A DNA stretch of 64,000 nt from Mesorhizobium sp. B2-4-15 (lineage in GTDB: Bacteria; Pseudomonadota; Alphaproteobacteria; Rhizobiales; Rhizobiaceae). Position numbers and translations under genes: made by a program. Below are positions 26,477-36,400 of the stretch, one piece after another. Numbering within the stretch: the first letter of the stretch is position 1; every line of letters begins with the position of its first letter. Where the stretch lies: positions 1 through 64,000 of the forward strand of contig NZ_VFUZ01000020.1 in the NCBI RefSeq assembly GCF_006658505.1, written 5' to 3'. Under the pieces are notes generated by a model. The model saw only the letters and a program-made list of their open reading frames with translations. It searched no databases and was not told where the DNA came from.

Positions 26477-27238
26477 ATGAGCGGGAAAAGCATGCGTCTG
26501 GAAAACAAGGTTGCCGTCATCACCGGTGCGGCCTCGGGCTTTGGCGAAGGCATGGCCAGGCGCTTTGCCGAGGAGGGCGCCAGGGTCGTTGTCGCCGATC
26601 TCAACGCCAAGGGGGCGGAGCGCGTCGCCGGCGAGATCGGCGAGGCGGCGATCTGGACGCAGACCGACGTTTCGCTGCGCTCTGAATTCGACGAGATGGT
26701 CTATGCCGCCAAAAGCGCCTTCGGCCGTATCGATATCATGGTCAACAATGCCGGATTCACGCATCGCAATAGCGACATGCTCAAGGTTGACGAGGAAACC
26801 TTCGACCTGATCACGGCCGTCAACATGAAGGCGATCTACCATGCCGCCCTTGCGGTGGTGCCGATCATGGAGCGGCAAGGTGGCGGCGTCATCCTGACCA
26901 CGGCCTCCACCGCGGGGCTGCGGCCACGGCCCGGTCTCACCTGGTACAATGCCTCGAAGGGTTGGGCCATCACCGCCACCAAGTCGATGGCTGTGGAACT
27001 CGCGCCGAAGAACATCCGCGTCAACTGCCTCTGCCCGGTCGCCGGCGAGACGGGCATGCTGGAGAAGTTCATGGGCGTCGATACGCCCGAAATCCGCGAG
27101 ACATTCCGCGCCTCGATTCCGCTCGGCCGGCTGTCGACGCCGCTCGATATCGCCAATGCGGCACTGTGGCTGGCATCGGACGAAGCCGCTTTCATCACCG
27201 GCGTGGCGCTGGAGGTCGATGGCGGCCGCTGCATCTGA
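26477..27238 (+). CDS. SDR family oxidoreductase
   Basis: This short-chain dehydrogenase has the coenzyme motif TGAASGFGEG near residue 15, the NNAG stretch (VNNAGFTHRN), an active-site Ser in TTASTAG and the YxxxK pair in WYNASKGWA, with a C-terminal ITGVALEVDGG end. The ATG at 26477 has a GAGG ribosome site six bases ahead, giving 253 residues; MRLENK at 26492 is an alternative. It is divergent from zwf. The substrate is unknown; 3-oxoacyl or sugar reduction are common in this family. Confidence 0.9.
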   Translation: MSGKSMRLENKVAVITGAASGFGEGMARRFAEEGARVVVADLNAKGAERVAGEIGEAAIWTQTDVSLRSEFDEMVYAAKSAFGRIDIMVNNAGFTHRNSDMLKVDEETFDLITAVNMKAIYHAALAVVPIMERQGGGVILTTASTAGLRPRPGLTWYNASKGWAITATKSMAVELAPKNIRVNCLCPVAGETGMLEKFMGVDTPEIRETFRASIPLGRLSTPLDIANAALWLASDEAAFITGVALEVDGGRCI

Positions 27239-27352
27239 AGCGCATCTTCGACAAGCCAGGCAATGGCAATCGTCGATTTGACCGCAACCGGCCTCGATTT
27301 GACTTGAGGTTCCCGCGGCCTAGAGTTCTTCCCGAGGCCAGGGGCCGGTGCG

Positions 27353-28657
27353 ATGAACGCGAGATTGCGGAAAGTTCGCGAAAACCTGCGGCAGCGCGTC
27401 AGGGCCTACAGGGCGAGGCGCGCCCGCGCGAAAAGCAAGGCGACCTTCATCGGCGTTACCGGCAGTTCGGGAAAATCGACCGTCACGGCGCTGCTTGGGC
27501 ATATATTGGCCGCCCACGGGCCGACCTATGCGCGAGTTTTCGCCAACACCATCAAGTCGCTGGTCAGCACGCTCTACAAGCGCATGAAGCGAGCGGGCGA
27601 GGTCGATTATGTCGTTTTCGAAGCTGGGGCCTTTGGCATCGATACGATCCGGCCAATGGCGGAAATGCTGCAGCCGCATGTGGCTATCGTCACCATGGTT
27701 CGCCTTGAGCATTTTGCCAGTTTCAGGACCCTGGAAAACATTGCCGTCGAAAAACGTGCATTGGTCGAGGCGTTGCGGCCGGACGGCCTTGCCGTCCTCA
27801 ATGCCGACGACCCCCTGGTGGCCGGCATGGCTGAAGGCGCCAGATGCCGTGTCGTCACCTTCGGCAGGTCGCAACTGGCCGATTATCGTGTGACAGACAT
27901 TCACGCCGCCTATCCGGATCGGCTGACGCTTTCGATCCATTGGCGCGGAGGCGTACTTGAGCTTCAAACGCCATTTCCAGCCGAGCACTTCTGGTTGCCG
28001 ACCGCTGCTGCCGTGGCGACGGCGCTCGAACTCGGTGTTCCGCCGGACAAGATTGCCACCCAGATGGCGACGTTCCAGCCATTGGCAAATCGCTGTGCCG
28101 TGCTTGTCACCGAAGGCGGTCCGCAATTCGTTGTCGATGCCGCCAAGGCACCCTGGCATTCGATCAATCTTGCCTTGGATGTGATGGCCAAGGCGAGTGC
28201 TGGCCGAAAACGCATCGTGCTTGGCCAGATTTCGGATTATTCCGGCTCGACCAAGAAATACGCCTACGCCTACCAAACCGCGCGGGAAATCGCCGATCAG
28301 GTGATCTACGCCGGTGACAATGCGCATCGCTCCGGGGCGGGGCAGGCTGACCGCGACAGCGGCCGATTTGTCGAGCTTCGCACGGCGAAGGAAGTCTCCG
28401 ACCACATCAAGCGCACGGCGGTGCCGGGTGAGCTGATTCTCCTCAAAAGCTCTTCAAACCTTCACCTGGAGCGCGTGGCGCTCGCCTGGACGCATGATGT
28501 CAGATGCTGGATTCCCGTCTGCGGCAAGCGGGAGGGCTGCGATACTTGCGGCCTGTACGAAGTTCCTTTCGAGCAGCATGGCGAGCATGTCAGGCAACGC
28601 AGGCGCGCCAAAAGATGGCAGCGGCTGCGACGCATGTTCGGCGGCAGGTCGTCGTAG
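27353..28657 (+). CDS. Orphan Mur ligase-like protein with Cys-rich C-terminus
   Basis: The 434-residue protein has a Mur-ligase P-loop (GVTGSSGKST, residues about 34-43), an ATP-site Glu/His region (VFEAGAFGIDTIRP, MVRLEHFASF), NADDPL at about residue 149 and a late FAEHFWLPTAAAVATALELG. It is shorter than MurF and is not in a cell-wall cluster. A basic N-terminus precedes the P-loop. The C-terminus holds C385, C390, C396 and C399 (CX4CX5CX2C), a likely metal site absent from standard Mur enzymes. It presumably joins an amino acid or amine to a carboxylate with ATP, but on which substrate is unknown. Confidence 0.75.
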   Translation: MNARLRKVRENLRQRVRAYRARRARAKSKATFIGVTGSSGKSTVTALLGHILAAHGPTYARVFANTIKSLVSTLYKRMKRAGEVDYVVFEAGAFGIDTIRPMAEMLQPHVAIVTMVRLEHFASFRTLENIAVEKRALVEALRPDGLAVLNADDPLVAGMAEGARCRVVTFGRSQLADYRVTDIHAAYPDRLTLSIHWRGGVLELQTPFPAEHFWLPTAAAVATALELGVPPDKIATQMATFQPLANRCAVLVTEGGPQFVVDAAKAPWHSINLALDVMAKASAGRKRIVLGQISDYSGSTKKYAYAYQTAREIADQVIYAGDNAHRSGAGQADRDSGRFVELRTAKEVSDHIKRTAVPGELILLKSSSNLHLERVALAWTHDVRCWIPVCGKREGCDTCGLYEVPFEQHGEHVRQRRRAKRWQRLRRMFGGRSS

Positions 28658-28701
28658 TCCCGGCAGCTGAGGCCGGCCTCGGCTGCACATGCGCAAGTCC
28701 G

Positions 28702-29589
28702 TTACGCGCCGGTCTTGATATAGCTCTTGTAGACCCAGCCGGTCTTGCCGTTATAGACGATCTGGCACCACTTCTTGCAGCTCATCACCTGCACCGAGGT
28801 CTTGGCGGGCACCGTGACGATGGCGGCTGCATTCTTCTTCGGACTGCTGCGCATGGTCACTGGCCGGAGAATTCGCCCGGTGCCGGCCGCAGCTGCCTTG
28901 TGCGGCTTGGCCTTGTCCTTGCCGCCATTATCCTCGGCCGCCGCCGGCTGCTGTTCCGGTACTTGCGGCTGAACCTCCGGAATGGCGGCAGTCTGTGCGC
29001 CATCGGGATTGCTGGCTGCCGCCGGTGCTGGCGCGGCAACCTTGGCCAGCTCGGTGGCGGCATCGTTGTCGGCCGACGGTTGAGCAAACGCCGCCACGGC
29101 GGCTGGTTTGTCCGTCGGCTGCTCGGTCTTGCCTGCGGTCGGGCCGGTGGAAGCCGGGGCGGGAGCCGATACGGTTTTTGCCTGCGAGCCGGTCCAGCGA
29201 GGGTCATTGGCCGCAAGCGCGGGAATGGCGGCCTCGGCGACAGCCACGGCCGGTGAAACCTGATTGGCCTTGTGCGCCGCCCGCGGCACCGCTGCCGCGG
29301 CCACTGTCGTTCCCGATGGGGCGATCTTCGTCGTTTTCACGGGGGTGGCCGGAATCGTCTGTTCAGTGCTGGCGACCGCTTGCCGCTCGCTAGCCGGCAA
29401 TGCCAGCCAGAGCGCGACCGCAGCCACGCCAAGCAGCGCGGCGGTGCCGATCGCGGCAATCACCAGATGAGAATTCGAACGGACTTCCTGCCAAAAGGAC
29501 GGACGCATGTCATAGCCGAACTGCATGGCAAAGCGCCGACGTTCCGGAGCACCGAAACTGAAGGGCTCTTTCACTCTTGCCACCTCCAT
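28702..29589 (-). CDS. Membrane-anchored SH3-domain protein
   Basis: A cytoplasmic N-terminus of about 40 residues precedes one membrane helix (HLVIAAIGTAALLGVAAVALWLAL). A long Ala/Pro/Lys-rich periplasmic linker follows, and the last 60 residues form a bacterial SH3 fold (TMRSSPKKNAAAIVTVPAKTSVQVMS, IVYNGKTGWVYKSYI). Such proteins tether peptidoglycan-binding or sensor domains to the inner membrane. The gene is convergent with the Mur-ligase-like gene, 44 bp apart. The start is the first ATG with a plausible site upstream. Confidence 0.8.
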   Translation of the reverse strand: MEVARVKEPFSFGAPERRRFAMQFGYDMRPSFWQEVRSNSHLVIAAIGTAALLGVAAVALWLALPASERQAVASTEQTIPATPVKTTKIAPSGTTVAAAAVPRAAHKANQVSPAVAVAEAAIPALAANDPRWTGSQAKTVSAPAPASTGPTAGKTEQPTDKPAAVAAFAQPSADNDAATELAKVAAPAPAAASNPDGAQTAAIPEVQPQVPEQQPAAAEDNGGKDKAKPHKAAAAGTGRILRPVTMRSSPKKNAAAIVTVPAKTSVQVMSCKKWCQIVYNGKTGWVYKSYIKTGA

Positions 29590-29953
29590 AAGCGGGCCGG
29601 TGTTCTCTCGATCAAATCCCGCAAATCATGCGTCTGATCAGCATCGGTCCCAAAACACGCGGGAAGGCCCGCAACAATCCCCGAACAATCGCCCAGATGC
29701 GGACCTTTCGCCCGCGATTGTGGCATCAGTGCGCCATTATGAGAGATTCTGCGCTTTTGCCGGGAATTCCGCAATGTCCCGCCCGGGCAACAAATATTAC
29801 ATGGATATTACAATATTATACGGGATCGTGATCGCACGGGGTCGTGGCGATCCCAAGCGCACGGCGTCGAAACGGGTTCAGTCGACGCCCTTTAAACCCT
29901 ATTTTCGTGAATGTCGTTCGCCCGAAAAGCGGGTCGCTTTCGGGCGACATGCA
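29590..29953. other. 364-bp gap without a supported gene
   Basis: The gap holds an AT-rich stretch (about 29790-29820) with TATAAT on the minus strand, which could serve the SH3 gene, although no good -35 was found. A hairpin (CGCCCGAAAAGCG at 29919-29931, CGCTTTCGGGCG at 29935-29946) lies just past the puuB stop and may end that transcript. No convincing reading frame is present. Confidence 0.6.
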
Positions 29954-31249
29954 TCAGATCCTGTCGCGCAGCGCGAACCAGTTGAGCGCCAGGAAAAGCA
30001 GCGGCGCGCGCAAACGGCGGCCGCCGGGAAATGGCGGAATTTTCAGGTCCTCGATCAGTTTCAGCCGGTCGCGGTTGCCGGCGACGGTCTCCGCGTAGAG
30101 CTTGCCGAAGAAGTTCGACAGCGTGACGCCGTGGCCGGAATAGCCGCCGGCCGAGATCACATTCGGCATCACTTCGCGCACAAACGGTTTTCTCGGCATT
30201 GTGATGCCGACATAGCCGCCCCAGCCATGGGTGATCTCGACATCACTCAGCGCCGGATAGAGTTCGGCGATCTGACGGCGGATATGGATGTGGATATCTT
30301 TTGGGTCGTTGACGCCATAAACCTCGCGTCCGCCGAAAAGCAGCCGGCCGTCCGCCGACTTGCGGAAATAGCGTACGACGAAGCGCGAATCATCGACCGA
30401 CTCGCCGCCTGGCAGAACTTCTGAATCCGCTCCCAAGGGCACTGTCGCGCCGATGAACGACCCGATCGGCATGATGTGCGCGGCGCTCACCGGCTCGAGC
30501 GTACCGCCATAAGCATTGACGGCGATCAGGCATTTCTGAGCGCTCACCGTACCTCTCGGCGTCGAAACCTTGACCTTGCCGCCAGCGGAAATGATGCCGG
30601 TCGAAGATGTCCCTTCGAAGAGCCGCGCGCCTGTCTTTGCCGCCACCCGCGCCGTGCCGATCACCAGCTTCATGGGATGGATATGGCCGGTGCCGGTATC
30701 GCGCGTGCCGCCAAAATAGGCGGTCGAGCCCAGCCGCTCCGCCGTTTCCTTGGCATCCATGAACGAGATGTGCGGGTAGGAGAAACGTTTGGCCATGATC
30801 TCGGCATGCGCCTTGTAGTCGTCGACATAGCGCGGCTTGTGCGCCACCGAAAGCTGGCCCGGCACGTAATCGATCTCGATCTGGTTGGCGGCGGCGAATT
30901 CAAGCAGATGCGCCTTCGCCTCCTCGGCGAGATCGAACAGCGCCTTGGCGCGGGACAAGCCGTATTCAGCCTCGAGATCCTCGGCCCAGGCGCGCTGCCC
31001 AGTGCCAAGCTGACCGCCATTGCGCCCGGACGCGCCATCGCCGAAGCGGTGAGCTTCGATCAGGACGACATTGGTCCCTGCCTTGGCCAGATGCGTCGCC
31101 GCCGACAGACCAGTGAAACCGCCGCCGATGATGACCACGTCACAGGTCCGGTCACCGTCCAGCGCCGGATATTCAGGCCGTGGCCCGGCCGTATCCTCAT
31201 ACCAGGAGCGGCCGGGAGAAATCGGGGATTGGTAGGGCATGATGCTCAC
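29954..31249 (-). CDS. puuB: Gamma-glutamylputrescine oxidase-like FAD oxidoreductase
   Basis: The protein (up to 431 residues) has a DAO-type FAD motif, DVVIIGGGFTGLSAATHLAKAG, near residue 38, SGRNGGQLGTGQRAW and a C-terminal GGYSGHGVTLSNFFGKL. PuuB oxidises gamma-glutamylputrescine, the product of PuuA, in putrescine breakdown. A GTG start (31249) and an ATG nine bases inside (31240) are both possible. The start region touches a tandem repeat (31251-31290) that appears to have replaced any clear ribosome site. The nearby puuA and potFGHI support the assignment. Confidence 0.88.
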   Translation of the reverse strand: MSIMPYQSPISPGRSWYEDTAGPRPEYPALDGDRTCDVVIIGGGFTGLSAATHLAKAGTNVVLIEAHRFGDGASGRNGGQLGTGQRAWAEDLEAEYGLSRAKALFDLAEEAKAHLLEFAAANQIEIDYVPGQLSVAHKPRYVDDYKAHAEIMAKRFSYPHISFMDAKETAERLGSTAYFGGTRDTGTGHIHPMKLVIGTARVAAKTGARLFEGTSSTGIISAGGKVKVSTPRGTVSAQKCLIAVNAYGGTLEPVSAAHIMPIGSFIGATVPLGADSEVLPGGESVDDSRFVVRYFRKSADGRLLFGGREVYGVNDPKDIHIHIRRQIAELYPALSDVEITHGWGGYVGITMPRKPFVREVMPNVISAGGYSGHGVTLSNFFGKLYAETVAGNRDRLKLIEDLKIPPFPGGRRLRAPLLFLALNWFALRDRI

Positions 31250-31250
31250 G

Positions 31251-31290
31251 GTAGGGCAGTAGGGCAGTAGGGCAGTAGGGCAGTAGGTAG
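31251..31290. repeat. Left flank repeat: four GTAGGGCA copies
   Basis: Four exact tandem copies of GTAGGGCA cover 31251-31282, and a partial GTAGGTAG follows to 31290. The unit matches the complement of the puuB start region (ATGCCCTAC, 31240-31232) and is inverted relative to the right-flank copy at 31664-31682. It lies directly between the puuB start and the four-helix-bundle stop. Confidence 0.9.
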
Positions 31291-31292
31291 AG

Positions 31293-31658
31293 CTATTCCG
31301 GCGACAATTTGCGGATCAGAAGCCGCAAGAGCGTTCCCACGCTCTCACTCCGAGTCATCAACGGTTCGGTTGCCTCATGGGAGGTGATCCCGACGCGCCG
31401 TGCGATCAGCAAATGGGTCTCCAATTCCTTGAGCGATCCCTGCGCAATCCTGAGAAATTGCTGATAGGAAGCTCGGCTTTCTCGCCCATAACCCTCGGCG
31501 ATATTGGCAGGCACGGAAGTGGCTGCCCTGCGCAGCTGAGCTGTCAATCCATAGAGCTCTTCTTTCGGCCAGGCTTTTGTCGTTTCGTAGATTGAGACGG
31601 CAAGATCCATGGCTTGCTGCCAGACGACCAAATCTCTGTATGATTCGATCTTCGCCAT
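31293..31658 (-). CDS. Four-helix-bundle protein (S23/IVP type)
   Basis: The 121-residue protein is of the four-helix-bundle family related to 23S rRNA intervening-sequence proteins (S23/IVP) and to the Avd accessory protein of diversity-generating retroelements. Family markers are IESYRDLVVWQQAMDLAV, the central LTAQLRRAATSVPANIAEGYGR, YQQFLRIAQGSLKELETHL and a heptad helix pattern. Its exact function is unknown. The gene interrupts puuA and puuB, both on the same strand, and is flanked by inverted AGTAGGGC-type repeats, so it looks like an inserted cassette. The right-flank repeat supplies a GGGGAA ribosome site. Confidence 0.9.
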   Translation of the reverse strand: MAKIESYRDLVVWQQAMDLAVSIYETTKAWPKEELYGLTAQLRRAATSVPANIAEGYGRESRASYQQFLRIAQGSLKELETHLLIARRVGITSHEATEPLMTRSESVGTLLRLLIRKLSPE

Positions 31659-31663
31659 AGTCT

Positions 31664-31690
31664 TCCCCTACTGCCCTACTGACTTACTCC
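31664..31690. repeat. Right flank repeat, inverted copy of the left one
   Basis: The plus strand reads CCCCTACTGCCCTACTGAC then TTACTCCCC, the inverse complement of the left repeat (AGTAGGGCAGTAGG core). On the minus strand it lies just before the four-helix-bundle start and after the puuA stop. Confidence 0.8.
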
Positions 31691-31698
31691 CCTATTCC

Positions 31699-33135
31699 CT
31701 AAACGTTCAGCAGCAGATATTCCCTCTCCCACGGACTGATCACCTCCATGAAGGTCTCGAATTCCGCCCGCTTGATCGCGGCGTAGGTGGCGGCGAAGGA
31801 CTTGCCCAGGATCGCGCCGAGTTCTTCGTCGCCTTCGAACAGGTCGACGGCTTCGAGCAGGCTGCGCGGCAGGTCGATCTCGTCGGCATTGGCGGTGGTC
31901 AGCACCGGCGGTTCGGCCTTGATCTTGTTGGTGATGCCGATCAGTCCGCAGGCAAGCGAAGCCGCCAGGGCCAGGTAGGGATTGGCGTCGGAGGACGGGA
32001 TGCGGTTTTCAACGCGTCGCGCCGCCGGGTCGGAACGCGGTACGCGGAACGCCGTGGTGCGGTTGTCATAACCCCATTTGTTGTTGACCGGAGCCGAGGC
32101 CGCCTGTGTCAGCCGGCGATAGGAATTGACATAGGGCGCGAACATCACCAGCGCGTTCGGCACATGCTTCTGCATGCCGCCGATGAAATGGAAGAAGTCC
32201 TCGGTTTCCGAGCCGTCCTCGGCCGAAAAGATGTTCCGGCCCGTCTTCTTGTCGATGATCGACTGATGGATATGCATGGCCGAGCCCGGCTGGCCCTGGA
32301 TCGGCTTGGCCATGAAGGTCGCATAGATCTCATGCTTGAGCGCCGCCTCGCGAATGGTGCGCTTGAACATGAACACCTGGTCGGCAAGCTCGACGGGATC
32401 GCCGTGGCGCAGGTTGATCTCAAGTTGGCCCGCACCCTCTTCATGGATGAGCGTATCGATCTCCAGGCCTTGTCCTTCGGAGAAATGGTAGATGTCGTCG
32501 ATCAGTTCGTCGAATTCGTTGACGCCGGCGATCGAATAGCCGGCGCCGCCGCCGATCGCGCGCCCCGAACGGCCGACAGGTGGGGTCAGCGGATAATCCG
32601 GATCCGGATTCTTGCGCACGAGATAGAATTCGATCTCGGGCGCTACCACCGGTTTCAGCCCGAGCTTGTCATAGGCGGCAATGACGCGCTTCAGCACGTT
32701 GCGCGGCGTGAACTCCACCGAGCGGCCATCCTGATGCACGAGGTCGCAGATGACGGCGGCCGTCGGATCCTCTTCCCAAGGCACCACCGTCAGCGTCGAC
32801 AGGTCCGGCATCAGTTTGAGGTCGCCGTCATCCTCGGGATAGTGGAAGCCGTTGCCGTCCTCGGGATAGCCGCCGGAAATCGTCGTCATGAAGACGGCCG
32901 AAGGCAGGGCCAGCGAGGTGTTGGAGGTGAATTTCTTCGACGGCATCATCTTGCCGCGTGCGACACCCGCCTGGTCAGGCGTGATGCATTCGATATCCTC
33001 GATGCCGCGCCATTCAAGCCAGGCGCTGACTTCCTTCCAGTTCTTGACGCCACGTTGATTTTTTACGAAGGCAGGCGTGCGGACACGTCCTCCGCGGCTC
33101 GACGGACGGACTTCCTTTTTTGCAGGCGGCATCAT
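31699..33135 (-). CDS. puuA: Gamma-glutamylputrescine synthetase (glutamine synthetase family)
   Basis: The 478-residue protein has the glutamine synthetase fold, with EIEFYLVRKNPDPDYPLTPP, GAGQLEINL, the ATP-site AKPIQGQPGSAMHIHQS and a NRIPSSDANPYLALAA end. PuuA ligates glutamate to putrescine with ATP. A Pro/Arg-rich N-terminus precedes the catalytic core, as in PuuA relatives and unlike GlnA, and no Tyr-adenylylation site of GlnA type is seen. It is separated from puuB only by the four-helix-bundle gene and lies about 6.3 kb from potF, fitting putrescine use. Confidence 0.87.
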   Translation of the reverse strand: MMPPAKKEVRPSSRGGRVRTPAFVKNQRGVKNWKEVSAWLEWRGIEDIECITPDQAGVARGKMMPSKKFTSNTSLALPSAVFMTTISGGYPEDGNGFHYPEDDGDLKLMPDLSTLTVVPWEEDPTAAVICDLVHQDGRSVEFTPRNVLKRVIAAYDKLGLKPVVAPEIEFYLVRKNPDPDYPLTPPVGRSGRAIGGGAGYSIAGVNEFDELIDDIYHFSEGQGLEIDTLIHEEGAGQLEINLRHGDPVELADQVFMFKRTIREAALKHEIYATFMAKPIQGQPGSAMHIHQSIIDKKTGRNIFSAEDGSETEDFFHFIGGMQKHVPNALVMFAPYVNSYRRLTQAASAPVNNKWGYDNRTTAFRVPRSDPAARRVENRIPSSDANPYLALAASLACGLIGITNKIKAEPPVLTTANADEIDLPRSLLEAVDLFEGDEELGAILGKSFAATYAAIKRAEFETFMEVISPWEREYLLLNV

Positions 33136-33282
33136 TCACCAGATAGAGTTGCGGATTTCGGAGTATAGCCGTGGCCAGCGATGGAAGGGAAGGGGAGCCA
33201 TTGCCGGCATTTGCCGCCGCGGTTGAAAATCGCCCTCGGGTCGGCTTAGATTCGGCTTGTCCTTGAGTCCAGGAAGTCGGCG

Positions 33283-33999
33283 ATGCGAACCAGCAGCGAA
33301 GTAACCACGATAGGCTTCGACGCCGACGATACGCTTTGGCAGAACGAACAATTCTTCCGCATGACGGAGAAGCGCTTCGCCGCCATGCTTGCCGATCATG
33401 GCGAGGAGAAGCAGATTTCAGCCCGATTGCTCGAGGCCGAACGGCGCAACCTTGCCGTTTATGGTTTCGGCATCAAGGGATTTACTCTGTCGATGATCGA
33501 GACGGCGATCGAGGTCACCGATGGGCGCGTGCCGGCTGCGGTCATATCGGAAATTCTCGATGCCGGCCGTGAGATGCTGAACCATCCGATCGAGCCCTTG
33601 CCGCACGCGCGCGAGACGGTGGAGAAGCTCGCCGGCACATTCCGCCTCGTGCTGATCACCAAGGGCGACCTCTTCGACCAGGAGCGCAAGCTGGCCGGGT
33701 CCGGCCTCGGCGATCTGTTCGACGCGGTCGAGATCGTCAGCGACAAGAGTGCCGCGACCTATGCGCGCCTCTTCAGCCGCCACGGTGACGGTCCCGCGAA
33801 GAGCATGATGGTCGGCAATTCGCTGAAGTCGGACGTGGTGCCGGCCATCGAGGCCGGCGGCTGGGGTGTCCATGTGCCGCACGAACTGACCTGGGTGCTC
33901 GAGCATGTCGAGGCGCCCGTCGCCGAGCCGCGGTTCCGTCAGATAGCCGATCTTGGACTGTTGCCCGCACTGGTCGAAAGCATCGGGAAATCGGGCTGA
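33283..33999 (+). CDS. HAD family hydrolase
   Basis: The 238-residue protein has the first HAD motif GFDADDTLW near residue 10, a motif-II Thr in LVLITKGD, a Lys in EIVSDKSA and a terminal acidic motif MMVGNSLKSDVVPAIEAG. It is a soluble phosphatase or similar of the haloacid dehalogenase superfamily; the substrate is unknown. It is divergent from puuA and stands alone. Confidence 0.9.
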   Translation: MRTSSEVTTIGFDADDTLWQNEQFFRMTEKRFAAMLADHGEEKQISARLLEAERRNLAVYGFGIKGFTLSMIETAIEVTDGRVPAAVISEILDAGREMLNHPIEPLPHARETVEKLAGTFRLVLITKGDLFDQERKLAGSGLGDLFDAVEIVSDKSAATYARLFSRHGDGPAKSMMVGNSLKSDVVPAIEAGGWGVHVPHELTWVLEHVEAPVAEPRFRQIADLGLLPALVESIGKSG

Positions 34000-34024
34000 T
34001 CGCCGCCTCAACTCTTGTTTTTGC

Positions 34025-34070
34025 GCAATTCCGTACGGAAAAACCGTTGCGCACTTTTCTCCGGAATTGC
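34025..34070. repeat. Palindromic repeat, family B, copy 1
   Basis: GCAATTCCG (34025-34033) and CGGAATTGC (34062-34070) flank a GGAAAAACCG...CGCACTTTTC core. A related element occurs at 43642-43680. It lies between two convergent genes, so it may also help end both transcripts. Confidence 0.75.
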
Positions 34071-34071
34071 T

Positions 34072-34515
34072 CTACCGGCTGATCAGGCGATCGATCACCG
34101 GTTGCAGCCGCTCAGGCGTGATCGGCTTGGCGACCACCACATCGACGACGCTCGACAGGCCCAGGCTCTCGGGCGTGCCATTCTTGGTTGAAAGCAGGAT
34201 CACGGGAGGAAGCGATTTGCCCGAAGTCCGCCGCAACGTTTCGATGCCGGACATCAGGTTGTCGCAGTCCCTGTTGTCGGAGCCGCCGTCCAGCACAATC
34301 ACGCCGGGCACGAGCGACCGCAAGGTCCTCGCCGCCGTATCGGGCGATTCCGAGATCGGTCTGAGCCCGGAACGCTCGACAATCTTCGATACCACCACTC
34401 GGTTGATCGGCGATTTCCCGACAACGAGCACTTGCGAGCGATCGCGGATAGTCTCGGCGCTGGAATGCCGGCTAATCTGATTCGGATGTTTTGTGGTCTC
34501 GCCCTCACGATTCAC
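34072..34515 (-). CDS. Receiver-domain protein lacking the usual acidic pocket
   Basis: This 147-residue protein is a stand-alone receiver-like fold with no output domain. The presumed phospho-acceptor D76 (VIVLDGG), a Ser/Thr in ILLSTKN and K130 in VVAKPITPERL are present. However, the acidic pair normally after the first strand is replaced by Gly-Lys (VLVVGKSP), so magnesium binding and phosphorylation may be lost or altered. It could act as a pseudo-receiver adapter. A minus-strand TTGACA at 34598-34603 upstream may be its -35 element. No kinase is adjacent. Confidence 0.75.
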   Translation of the reverse strand: MNREGETTKHPNQISRHSSAETIRDRSQVLVVGKSPINRVVVSKIVERSGLRPISESPDTAARTLRSLVPGVIVLDGGSDNRDCDNLMSGIETLRRTSGKSLPPVILLSTKNGTPESLGLSSVVDVVVAKPITPERLQPVIDRLISR

Positions 34516-34691
34516 TGGGCACCCAAGTCGGCCAAGTTCGCCCCCATTTCAATGCAGAGTTGAAATCTGAGGACAATTGGCGTGAGATCGTGGCTCGTGT
34601 CAAGTTGAAATAAAAGGCCTCTGCTTTGCCCCTAAAAACAATGGACTCAAGCAACAGTACTGTACTGAACTGTCCAGAATCTGATTGCGTA

Positions 34692-34729
34692 AAAATAAAA
34701 TTCACCTGCGCACATTGTGCGCAGGTGAA
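34692..34729 (-). terminator. Rho-independent terminator of the aceA transcript
   Basis: TTCACCTGCGCACA, one T, then TGTGCGCAGGTGAA (34701-34729) form a perfect 14-bp hairpin. On the minus strand a TTTTATTTTT run follows it. It lies downstream of the small gene 34753-34995 and aceA, and would end that operon. Confidence 0.9.
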
Positions 34730-34752
34730 GGGTCGGTTCGAACGATTTCCGA

Positions 34753-34995
34753 TCAGCCATGGCTCTGCTGTGTCACGATCACCGGGATCAGCAGATCGCC
34801 CCAATTGCCGTCGCCGCCATGGTGCCTTGCCGAGCGCACCAGCTCCACCGAGACGCCCGCCTCGACTGCCTTCATCACCGACTGGTTGAGTCTGTGCAGA
34901 TCGTTGGCGAGCATGCGGATCGTCGCCTGCTGGTCGACGCTCATCGTGGTCGATTGCTCTTCCGCCCGTTCCTTGACGCGGCTTATCGATGCCAT
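34753..34995 (-). CDS. Small helical protein of the aceA operon
   Basis: This 80-residue protein is soluble and mostly helical (ADDL-like MLANDLHRLNQSVMKAVEAGVSVELVR), with a short GGDGNWGDLLIPVIV C-terminus. No domain was recognised. It lies 57 bp after aceA on the same strand and before a strong terminator, so the two probably share a transcript. The conserved-looking size and place suggest a real gene, but its role is unknown. Confidence 0.7.
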   Translation of the reverse strand: MASISRVKERAEEQSTTMSVDQQATIRMLANDLHRLNQSVMKAVEAGVSVELVRSARHHGGDGNWGDLLIPVIVTQQSHG

Positions 34996-35052
34996 TGGTC
35001 TTCTCCTGTCCTTGAAGCCCTGTAGGGCGTTTCCTCGGTGTTTTCTGATCCG

Positions 35053-36342
<1,290 letters not shown>

Positions 36343-36400
36343 GGTCACTCCGAAAGATTGCTGCACGCTGTCCGCATGCCGATTGGCTTCGGCATCGGTA

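Noticed and set aside
31251..31290. Short tandem array considered as a CRISPR
   Set aside because: The units are 8 bp with no spacers and no cas genes are present; it is a simple tandem repeat.
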